A DNA stretch of 64,000 nucleotides from Verrucomicrobiota bacterium (GTDB lineage Bacteria; Verrucomicrobiota; Kiritimatiellia; SS1-B-03-39; UBA6053): positions 26,261-90,260 of the forward strand of contig JAFIGD010000016.1 of assembly GCA_020831625.1 (NCBI GenBank), read 5' to 3'. A program made the translations under genes and the position numbers. Each line of letters starts with the position of its first letter. Position 1 is the first letter of the stretch. The notes below the pieces were generated by a model that worked only from the letters and a program-made list of their open reading frames with translations, made no database searches and had not been told where the DNA came from. Shown here one piece after another: positions 45,632-52,713 of the stretch.

Positions 45632-45680
45632 TTCGTCACTCGTCACTCGTCATTCGTCACTCGTCATTCGTCACTCGTCA
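45632..45680 (-). repeat. Heptamer array (TGACGAR), seven units, directly after the ribBA stop
   Basis: Seven exact 7-base units; in the minus-strand sense TGACGAG or TGACGAA. The array starts one base after the ribBA stop codon (45684-45682) and reads in the direction of ribBA, inside the rib operon between ribBA and ribH. Confidence 0.92.
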
Positions 45681-45681
45681 T

Positions 45682-46917
45682 TCACAAAAGGTGTCCCAGC
45701 CGGGTGCGTTTGGTTTCCAGGTACTTCGCATTGTGCGGGTTGCTGGGAATCACCACCGGGATGCGCTCCTCGATGGCGATGCCGTTCCGCCGGAGCCCGT
45801 CCACTTTCAAGGGGTTGTTGGTCAGCAGCCGGATGCTCTGAATGCCGAGATCCTGCAGAATCAGCGCGCTGGAGCGGTACTCCCGCTGATCGGCCCCGAA
45901 GCCGAGCTTCAGATTGGCGTCCACGGTGTCGTAGCCCTGATCCTGCAGGACATAAGCCTGCAGTTTCGCGCCCAGACCAATGCCCCTTCCCTCCTGCCGC
46001 ATATACAGCACCACCCCGGCGCCCTCCTCCTGAACCCGCCGCATGCATTCCTGCAACTGATCGCCGCAGTCGCAGCGCATCGAATGCAGCACATCCCCGG
46101 TCAGGCATTCGCTGTGAACCCGCACCAGGGGGGACTCCGCGTTCGCGACATCGCCTTTAATCAAGGCCAAATGCTCCTTGTCGTCAAACGAGGACCGGTA
46201 AATCCGGCACAAAAATTCGCCGTGCGGCGTGGGGAGTGTCACTTCGCCCTCGCAAATCACATCCCCCTCCCGCTCCTGGCGGTACTCAATCAATTTGGCC
46301 ACCGAGCAGATTTTCAGACCGTGCTCTTTGGCGAAGGCCAGTAAATCCGGCAGACGGGCCATTTCGCCGTCGGGATTCATGATTTCGCAGATCAGCCCCG
46401 ACGGATTCCGGCCGCTCAGCCGGGCCAGATCGACCGACGCCTCGGTGTGCCCCGCCCGTCCCAGCACCCCTTTTTGATTCGCTTTGATCGGAAACATATG
46501 CCCCGGACGCACCAGATCCGCCGCCGTGGTTTTCGGATCCGCCATGACCCGCACTGTGTGCGCCCGGTCGGCGGCGCTGATGCCGGTGGTGATGTTGTCT
46601 TTCGCGTCCACCGACTCCATGAACGCGGTGCGGATCGACACCCCCTCGTCTCCCGCGTGGCGCATATCGGCGATGCCCAGACGGGCCAGATCAAAGGCGG
46701 TCATGGTCACACAAATCAAGCCGCGCCCGTATTGCGCCATAAAATTGATGATCTCCGGGGTCACCGCATCGGCGGCGCAGACCAGATCGCCCTCGTTTTC
46801 ACGATGCTCGTCGTCGGAAATCACCACCATTTCGCCACGCCCCACCGCCGCGATCACCTCCTCGACGGAATCAAAAATCACGTCGGTCTCCTGTCTCACA
46901 TCTTCTGCCATGTCCAT
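45682..46917 (-). CDS. ribBA: Bifunctional DHBP synthase / GTP cyclohydrolase II
   Basis: A 411-residue fusion supplying both precursors of riboflavin. The N-terminal 3,4-dihydroxy-2-butanone 4-phosphate synthase has SDDEHRENEGDLVCAA and LGRAGHTEASVDLARL; the C-terminal GTP cyclohydrolase II (from about residue 215) has zinc ligands in SECLTGDVLHSMRCDCGDQL and the catalytic RQEGRGIGLGAKLQAY. First gene of the rib operon, behind an FMN riboswitch. No clear Shine-Dalgarno precedes the ATG at 46917, in keeping with control at translation start. Confidence 0.96.
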   Translation of the reverse strand: MDMAEDVRQETDVIFDSVEEVIAAVGRGEMVVISDDEHRENEGDLVCAADAVTPEIINFMAQYGRGLICVTMTAFDLARLGIADMRHAGDEGVSIRTAFMESVDAKDNITTGISAADRAHTVRVMADPKTTAADLVRPGHMFPIKANQKGVLGRAGHTEASVDLARLSGRNPSGLICEIMNPDGEMARLPDLLAFAKEHGLKICSVAKLIEYRQEREGDVICEGEVTLPTPHGEFLCRIYRSSFDDKEHLALIKGDVANAESPLVRVHSECLTGDVLHSMRCDCGDQLQECMRRVQEEGAGVVLYMRQEGRGIGLGAKLQAYVLQDQGYDTVDANLKLGFGADQREYRSSALILQDLGIQSIRLLTNNPLKVDGLRRNGIAIEERIPVVIPSNPHNAKYLETKRTRLGHLL

Positions 46918-46959
46918 ACGGGTACTTTCATCTTGGAACCCTCAGGGCAAAGGCATCGA

Positions 46960-46983
46960 CCCCGGAACAAGGCGTTCCAGGGG
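46960..46983 (-). promoter_or_regulatory. Expression-platform hairpin after the FMN aptamer
   Basis: CCCC-T-GGAAC, a GCCTT loop and GTTCC-GGGG form a strong stem with one bulge immediately after the aptamer. No U-run follows, so it is more likely an antisequester or pausing element than an intrinsic terminator. Confidence 0.5.
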
Positions 46984-46984
46984 C

Positions 46985-47130
46985 GCGATCTTCTTTCATC
47001 CCGACTGTACGGTCGGCTGCGCCTCGGTTCAAACGAACCTGATCGCATCAGTCTCCGGCAAGCAGAGAGTCGCGGGCTACACCGCCGGTCTGGAATTTCC
47101 GGAACAATTCCGGATCACCAAGCCCTGAAG
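46985..47130 (-). ncRNA. FMN riboswitch (RFN element) of the riboflavin operon
   Basis: On the minus strand the RFN consensus is followed in order: CAGGGCTTGGTGA at the 5' closing stem, ATTCCAGACCGGCGGT, AGCCCGCGA, a variable arm, then AGCCGACCGTACAGTCGGGATG and AAAGAAGA at the 3' side. FMN binding should lower expression of ribBA and the six genes behind it. Confidence 0.95.
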
Positions 47131-47151
47131 ATCTTTGGTTAAGAGGTGGGG

Positions 47152-47180
47152 ACTATATGTGGCATTTTCCGAAAAGACAA
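47152..47180 (-). promoter_or_regulatory. Promoter of the rib operon
   Basis: TTGTCT (47180-47175) and TATAGT (47157-47152) are 17 bases apart on the minus strand. Transcription would begin near 47145, about 15 nt ahead of the FMN aptamer. Confidence 0.7.
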
Positions 47181-47231
47181 GTCCAGTCCGGAAAATATCC
47201 GCCCCGGACACATCCAGGAGTACCCGCAAGG

Positions 47232-49070
47232 TTACGGCATCACCACATGGACTCTGCGGCCCTCGGAAGGCAGCGTGATTTCACGCAGAATCGGCTCCCC
47301 GCCCCCGGGAGGCGTGATCAAAAGACGGTGACGCCCCTTGAACGCCCGAAGCGACGCGATTCCGTCCTCCCCGCTCTCCAGCGTTTCGCGGGTCCACCAG
47401 TCCCCGTAAACCAGATCCCGATACGCGGCCAGGTTCGGTTTCTCGCTCCAGTCCCTTCTGAACATGGAGCCCGCATCGCCCATCCAGTGCGCTCCGCCCC
47501 AGAATCCCCACATGATGAACGCCTCCGTGGCCGGATGCGCGAACCAGGCCTTCAGGAAATCGCGGGTGTAGTCGGCCTGCATCTGCTCGTTGGGCAGATT
47601 GCTGTCGAACTCCGAGATCATCAGCGGCAGACCGGTGGCCTCATGCACTTCATCAATGATGGCCCAAATCTGTTCCGGGGGCGTGAAACGCTCCGACCAG
47701 AAATGGCCCTGAAAGCCGATCACATCCAAGGGCGCGCCCGCCGCCTTCAATTCCTCATAAAAGGCCAGAAAGTTCGCGCGGCGGTTGGCATTGCCGCCAT
47801 TGCCGACCAAATCGAATTCATTCATCACCAGCCGGTTGTCCGGCAAAGCCTCCCTCGCTTCTTTGAACCAGCTCGCCACATTTTCAACGCCCAATAGGTC
47901 AATCAGATTCCGGTGGCTCATCGGCTCATTGAGCACATCCCAATAGTGAGTCCGTTCCGCGGTGGCGTCGGCAATGTCCCGGATGTGCGCATAAACCGCC
48001 CGCTGAATCGCCTCGGGGTTTTCCTCCTGTTCCCGCAGCCAGGTGGGCGTGAACCGCCAGCTCCCCCACACAAGGGTGTGTCCTTTGACCTTGAATTCGC
48101 GCTCCCGCAGCCATTCCAGGGCCTGCAGTGTCCAGTTCTGATGGTGAATGCCGACACCGATATCCCGGCTCCACTGCGGCCATTTCAACTCGTTCTCAAA
48201 AACCACGGTATTGAAATTCCGTTCGATCTCCCTGCGATACCGCTCATTGTCCGCCAGCCATTGTTCAGTGGTCATACCCGATTCCGGACTGAACTCCCGG
48301 GGAGCGTCCGCGATCCGCGATCCCACCACCGCCGTTCCGAAAGGATAGGCATGACGCATCTGCTCCACCTCAACCTTGTGACCGGGCAGCGGATTGCCCC
48401 AGCGGTCCAGGATCAGAACCTCCAAATCCGCTTTCCGGTACCGTTCGATTTTTTCGCGGGCTTTGTCACGCCAGGGCGCGTCCGCCTCCTGCCCCGCGTA
48501 ACTCACCGGACTGACCGTTAATCCGGCCGGATCCGCGTCCGCCCCGTGATTTTCCCATTCAATCTGCCTCAAATTCAGACTGCGTTCAAAAAAGGACAGC
48601 GTGGGCACCATCATCAACGCCCCGGGTTCATAGGCGTTCCGGCTGCGGAAGGCCACCTGAATCGATTCCGCCTCGCTCCCCACAATCACAATCTGACGGT
48701 GTTCGGCGTCCGGATTGTGATTGGTGCGCGATTCCGCCGGAAGCAGCGTGAGCACCACACCGGCCTGACCGTCCGCGCCCTCATCCGCCTCGGTGAGTTT
48801 GGTGGACACCTCCAGCCGAATGGAAACCACATCGCCGGCCTCCACGGAAAACGGCGCCGAAAACACCGGAACACCCTCACCGCCCGGATGAAGAACCGAG
48901 TGCCCGTCTCCCGCCGTTTGACCCTCGGGCGCTTGGGTCAGGGTTCCGTCGTTCAACCGCCAGTTCGGGGCGTTCGGGGAGGGTTCATTCGTCATAGCGG
49001 TCTCCGGGGTCAAAAAAACTGAAACAATCAGGATGCGGAAGAAGATCGATTTTAGGGTGGGTCGGTTCAA
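47232..49070 (-). CDS. Endo-1,4-beta-xylanase-like glycoside hydrolase family 10 protein
   Basis: A 612-residue secreted enzyme. N-terminal signal peptide with LKSIFFRILIVSVFLTPETA, a beta-rich domain of unknown binding role (about 40-190), then a GH10 TIM barrel: acid/base Glu382 in WDVLNEP, nucleophile Glu487 in ISEFDSN, and GHTLVWGS, the usual substrate loop. This fits cleavage of xylan or related beta-glycans. The start codon is TTG at 49070 with GGAG 8 bases upstream; no in-frame ATG would keep the signal peptide. The gap 49071-49237 upstream is AT-rich and holds no recognisable gene. Confidence 0.88.
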   Translation of the reverse strand: MNRPTLKSIFFRILIVSVFLTPETAMTNEPSPNAPNWRLNDGTLTQAPEGQTAGDGHSVLHPGGEGVPVFSAPFSVEAGDVVSIRLEVSTKLTEADEGADGQAGVVLTLLPAESRTNHNPDAEHRQIVIVGSEAESIQVAFRSRNAYEPGALMMVPTLSFFERSLNLRQIEWENHGADADPAGLTVSPVSYAGQEADAPWRDKAREKIERYRKADLEVLILDRWGNPLPGHKVEVEQMRHAYPFGTAVVGSRIADAPREFSPESGMTTEQWLADNERYRREIERNFNTVVFENELKWPQWSRDIGVGIHHQNWTLQALEWLREREFKVKGHTLVWGSWRFTPTWLREQEENPEAIQRAVYAHIRDIADATAERTHYWDVLNEPMSHRNLIDLLGVENVASWFKEAREALPDNRLVMNEFDLVGNGGNANRRANFLAFYEELKAAGAPLDVIGFQGHFWSERFTPPEQIWAIIDEVHEATGLPLMISEFDSNLPNEQMQADYTRDFLKAWFAHPATEAFIMWGFWGGAHWMGDAGSMFRRDWSEKPNLAAYRDLVYGDWWTRETLESGEDGIASLRAFKGRHRLLITPPGGGEPILREITLPSEGRRVHVVMP

Positions 49071-49237
49071 GAGAGTTCTCCAAATTTCGGGATGCTGAAT
49101 ACAGAAGCGTCCCTAACCCCTACGAACGGTCCATGCAAAATCAACGCCGTGCAACCTTGAATTAAGGTTACAGTTAACCAATTATATGAGCGCTTGAGGC
49201 GGGGGCTCTCTTCGTGGAGTGCTGAGCGAAATGCCCG

Positions 49238-50029
49238 TCACCCCATTGGCGTTGAAAGGGTGTCCACCCAGGCCTTCAGTGTTTCCGCATCCCGCAGGTA
49301 CTGCTTCGGATCATCGCCCTTCACAAACTCCAGCAGCGCCCAGCGGGACATCCCCGGCGAGGCCAGTCTGGAAAGGTAGGCGTTCCACCGGCCCGCGCCT
49401 TCTTCCAGCGCGAAACGGTCCCCCCAGCCTTTTCCCCAATGGAACACATGTACGTTGCTCACATGGGGGAGCATATCCTCCAGGCCCGCCATGCAGGTTT
49501 CCAAGGTCTGCCCGTTCGGCGGCTGCCAGAGGGAGTCCAGATTCGGACTCTGCAACGACTCCATCAGATCCCGGGCGGAATCCGGAGAGTCCGTGAGCGT
49601 GTTGCCGTGAAATTCCAGCGCCACCCGGATGCTCTCCTCCGCCGCAAGCGCGCAGATCCGCGCCAGATCATCTTTCACCGCCTTGCGATACGCCTCGTCC
49701 GCGTCCGCCGACGCGCGTTTGCCGGCCCAGACCCGGATCGTCGGCGCTCCCAGCGCCAGCGCGCTGTCCAGTACCGCCTCAAATTCCGGATTGTCCGCCG
49801 TCTCCGCCGCCCGGTAATACGATCCATACGCCGCAACCGACAGACCGGCATCCCGGGTGCGCTCACCCACCTCCCCGGCGCGGGCGGTATCGCCGTGGGG
49901 CACATGCACATCCCCGCCCCATTCGATTCCGTCCTGCCCCGCTTTGACGACCAGGTCGATCAGCTCTTCCGGAGAGTGTTTCCGAAAAGTGATCGAAACC
50001 AGACCGGTGCGGAAATACGGAGCGGACAT
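49238..50029 (-). CDS. Sugar phosphate isomerase/epimerase-type TIM-barrel protein (AP endonuclease 2 fold)
   Basis: A 263-residue single-domain protein. VKAGQDGIEWGGDVHVPHGD, LEFHGNTLTDS and VSNVHVFHW show the xylose-isomerase-like barrel with acidic and His metal ligands (Glu in ALEFHGN, His in NVHVFHW, Glu in ALLEFVKGDD). Substrate unknown. It follows an SDR gene after one base, so the pair may form a short sugar or polyol pathway. Confidence 0.78.
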   Translation of the reverse strand: MSAPYFRTGLVSITFRKHSPEELIDLVVKAGQDGIEWGGDVHVPHGDTARAGEVGERTRDAGLSVAAYGSYYRAAETADNPEFEAVLDSALALGAPTIRVWAGKRASADADEAYRKAVKDDLARICALAAEESIRVALEFHGNTLTDSPDSARDLMESLQSPNLDSLWQPPNGQTLETCMAGLEDMLPHVSNVHVFHWGKGWGDRFALEEGAGRWNAYLSRLASPGMSRWALLEFVKGDDPKQYLRDAETLKAWVDTLSTPMG

Positions 50030-50030
50030 C

Positions 50031-50810
50031 TTATTGAGCCGTGTAGCCGCCGTCGGCGTTCAATACATGACCGGTCACAAAGGACGCGGAATCCGAGCAC
50101 AGCCAAATCACCGCGCTGGCCACCTCGTCCGCGGTCGCCACCCGGCCCACCGGATGCAGGCTGCTGATCTTTTTGAAATTCTCCTGACTCTCATGCACTG
50201 TGCGCCACAGCATGCCCGTGTCCACCGCGCCCGGCGCGACCGCGTTCACGCGGATCTTGTGATGCGCCTGTTCGAGCGCCGCTGTTTTGGTCAAACCGAT
50301 CACCGCGTGTTTCGCCGCCACAAACGGGGCCAACTGCGGCATCGCCACCTGACCCAGCACCGAGGCGATATTCACAATTGCGCCGCCGCCAGAGGCCCGG
50401 ATCGCGGAAATTTCATGCTTCATGGATAAAAAAGTACCGGTGACATTCACATCCATCACCTTCTGAAAATCCGCCAGCTTCGTTTCCACCAGCCAATGCG
50501 GATCCGCCTCGAGACCGGCGTTGTTCACCGCGCAATCCACCCGGCCGTGCCGTTCCACCGCCTGGGTCACAAACCGCTTCACATCCTCCTCCTTCGTCAC
50601 ATCCCCCTGCACAAACTCCACCCGGAGCCCTTCGCTCCGCAGCTCTTTCGCCTGCTCCTCGCCCAGTTCCGTGCGGCGCCCCAAGTAAGAGACCAGCGCC
50701 CCGGCGCGGGCGAACGCGGCCACGGTCGCCTGACCGATGCCGGAGGTGCCGCCGGTGATTAAGACAACTTTGCCTGAAAAAAGATAAGGGTTTGTTCCCG
50801 GTGGGTTCAT
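50031..50810 (-). CDS. SDR-family oxidoreductase with Tyr-to-Phe change at the catalytic site
   Basis: A 259-residue classical SDR by fold: TGGTSGIGQ (residues 19-27), DVTKEEDV, NNAG (96-99), Ser150 in NIASVLG, Lys167 in AAKHAVIGL. The catalytic Tyr expected four residues before the Lys is Phe163 (codon TTT), so normal hydride-transfer chemistry should be impaired. The NAD(P) site looks intact. It may be a regulatory or non-enzymatic SDR, use another residue, or have an unusual substrate. Forms an operon with the isomerase-like gene. Confidence 0.82.
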   Translation of the reverse strand: MNPPGTNPYLFSGKVVLITGGTSGIGQATVAAFARAGALVSYLGRRTELGEEQAKELRSEGLRVEFVQGDVTKEEDVKRFVTQAVERHGRVDCAVNNAGLEADPHWLVETKLADFQKVMDVNVTGTFLSMKHEISAIRASGGGAIVNIASVLGQVAMPQLAPFVAAKHAVIGLTKTAALEQAHHKIRVNAVAPGAVDTGMLWRTVHESQENFKKISSLHPVGRVATADEVASAVIWLCSDSASFVTGHVLNADGGYTAQ

Positions 50811-50932
50811 GAAATCTCCTGAGGTGATGATTAATACGTGTCAGAGTGATGTGCGAAAAAAAGAACCCTTTTGCAAGCAGTTCCTTACCCCGAATCACTT
50901 TTTCTGGTTTGACAAGCCCCTCCTGTCAGACC

Positions 50933-51772
50933 ATGAGCCACTACATAATGACCCACTCCTCCCCTCCGCGCGAAACCTGGCGCGAACTCTTTGCTCAATC
51001 TTCCGGGATTCCCGCCGGAAAACTCCGCTGGTGGCTTTCCGATCTGCTCGATTGCCCTCTCACCCGGCTTCCCCTCGACTCCCGCCCCGACCCGGCGCGT
51101 CGTGAACGGTTTTTCGATGCCCTGCGGCGTCTGGAGCGGAACGAACCGGTCCAGTACATCTGCGGCAAAGCCCCGTTCCTGGATTTTGAAGTCAGAGTCA
51201 CGCCCAATGTGCTCATTCCCCGTCCGGAAACCGAGCAACTCGTTGAACGGGTGCTGAAGCAGTTGCCCGACACCCCGCTGGAAATTCTGGATGTCGGCAC
51301 CGGCAGCGGCTGCATCGCCATTGCCCTCAAGCGCGCCCGGCCGCAATGGACGGTTCGCGCGGTGGACCTTTCCGAAAAGGCCCTCGCCGTCGCCCGCGAA
51401 AACGCCCGCAATCTCGGCGCGGAGATATCGTTTTCACAAGCGGATCTGCTTCAGGGACTTCCGCCCGGCTCCGTGGACGGGATCGTCGCCAATCTCCCTT
51501 ATATCGGCGAAGCCGAGCGCGGAGACCTTCCCGCCGAAGTCCGCGACCACGAACCCGGCCTCGCCCTCTTCGCCGACCACGACGGCACGGCCCTCGTGCT
51601 TGAACTCATGCGGCAGGCCCGCGCCGTCCTCCGCCCCTCAGGACAGATCTTTCTCGAAACCGGAGAAACGCAAAGCCCCGTCTACCGAAACGCCGCCGCC
51701 GAACTCGGCTGGCATCTCGAAAGCTTCCGCGATCTCGCGGACCGCGAACGCTTTCATGTGCTTTCTTACTGA
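50933..51772 (+). CDS. prmC: Peptide chain release factor N5-glutamine methyltransferase
   Basis: A 279-residue HemK-family enzyme methylating the GGQ glutamine of RF1/RF2. N-terminal helical domain to about residue 75, then EPVQYICGKAPFLDFEVRV and PNVLIPRPETEQLVERVL, which are diagnostic. SAM motif I is ILDVGTGSGCIAIAL; the motif IV usually written NPPY reads NLPY here (IVANLPYIG). ATG 50933 has no clear Shine-Dalgarno; ATG 50948 is a possible alternative. Converges with the anchored hypothetical gene, overlapping it by 7 bases. Confidence 0.92.
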   Translation: MSHYIMTHSSPPRETWRELFAQSSGIPAGKLRWWLSDLLDCPLTRLPLDSRPDPARRERFFDALRRLERNEPVQYICGKAPFLDFEVRVTPNVLIPRPETEQLVERVLKQLPDTPLEILDVGTGSGCIAIALKRARPQWTVRAVDLSEKALAVARENARNLGAEISFSQADLLQGLPPGSVDGIVANLPYIGEAERGDLPAEVRDHEPGLALFADHDGTALVLELMRQARAVLRPSGQIFLETGETQSPVYRNAAAELGWHLESFRDLADRERFHVLSY

Positions 51773-52665
51773 AACGTGTCCCGAATTCGCTCCGCATCCG
51801 CTCGCGTGTCCGCATAGCGGACCTCTCCGCGGTAATAGACCGCAAACCGCCCGCCTTCCGCGCCTTCGCCGTCATCCACGATCACCACATCATGCTCGTG
51901 CAACGCGATTTGACCGTCCATGACCACCCCGTAAATCGAATCCTGCTCCACGGTCATTTTTTGCTCCCTGGCTCCGTAAATGTTCGCCTGAAACGCTTCC
52001 GCGTCAAAGGTTCCGAAGCCCAAAACCACCTCATGCCGAATCTCACAGGAGCCGATATGCTCCTCGTCGGGGCCGTGATTGCATATGGCCATAACCCCGT
52101 AAAAGCCCTCCTCCGCAACCGGACGCTCCACCAGCGCCTGAACCGCCTCCGGCAGGGCCGCGAACATCCTCGGAGTCAACGCCTCCTCCAGCGCGCGCTC
52201 GGGATCCGACTGAATCCATTCCCGCATCCGCGGCTGCCGCTCCCGGGCCAGCGCCAGCCCTCTGGCCACCCAGATTTCCCGGTCTTTCGACCCTTCCGGC
52301 TCTCCCTGCGCCAGCCAGGACCGCAGGGTGCCCGCCTGCGCGGGTAGGGCGGACAAACCGGGGACGGCCGGCCGACCGCGAGGCTCTCTTTCTGTTCTTT
52401 CGGTCAAAGCGCGCTCCGGGGTGTCGCGTTCCGTCGCCTCCCCGGGAGCCCGTCCGGGAGTCGTCTCCCGTCCGGCATCCTCCGGATCAACCTCTCCCTG
52501 CGCCGACTCAAAGGACGGAAGCCTCTCCACGTCCCTGTCCACGCCTCTGTCCACGCCCCTGTCCACAACCGGAATCGTGTCTTCGGAAGGACCGCCCAGC
52601 CAGCGGGACAGCGCGACAACCGCCAACAAACCCAATACGACATATATAATTTTTTTTGCGTTCAT
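51766..52665 (-). CDS. Membrane-anchored protein of unknown function
   Basis: A 299-residue protein I do not recognise. One N-terminal membrane helix (residues 5-23, IIYVVLGLLAVVALSRWLGG), a low-complexity charged linker with a fourfold [VD]DR repeat (about 33-47) and many Glu/Arg, then a compact domain from about residue 130. That domain has LPEAVQALVERPVAEEGFYGVM, a Cys pair (AICNHGP and GSCEIRH) and a beta-rich end. It resembles the spacer modules of large PVC surface proteins, but this is impression only. With no signal cleavage site it would expose its C-terminal part to the periplasm. Confidence 0.65.
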   Translation of the reverse strand: MNAKKIIYVVLGLLAVVALSRWLGGPSEDTIPVVDRGVDRGVDRDVERLPSFESAQGEVDPEDAGRETTPGRAPGEATERDTPERALTERTEREPRGRPAVPGLSALPAQAGTLRSWLAQGEPEGSKDREIWVARGLALARERQPRMREWIQSDPERALEEALTPRMFAALPEAVQALVERPVAEEGFYGVMAICNHGPDEEHIGSCEIRHEVVLGFGTFDAEAFQANIYGAREQKMTVEQDSIYGVVMDGQIALHEHDVVIVDDGEGAEGGRFAVYYRGEVRYADTRADAERIRDTFQ

Positions 52666-52713
52666 GATTTTATCTTACACGATTCCACTCAGTTTGATTA
52701 TGGAAGAATCAAT

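Noticed and set aside
45268..46344. Plus-strand frame across ribH and ribBA
   Set aside because: It crosses a heptamer array and lies antisense to two certain enzymes.
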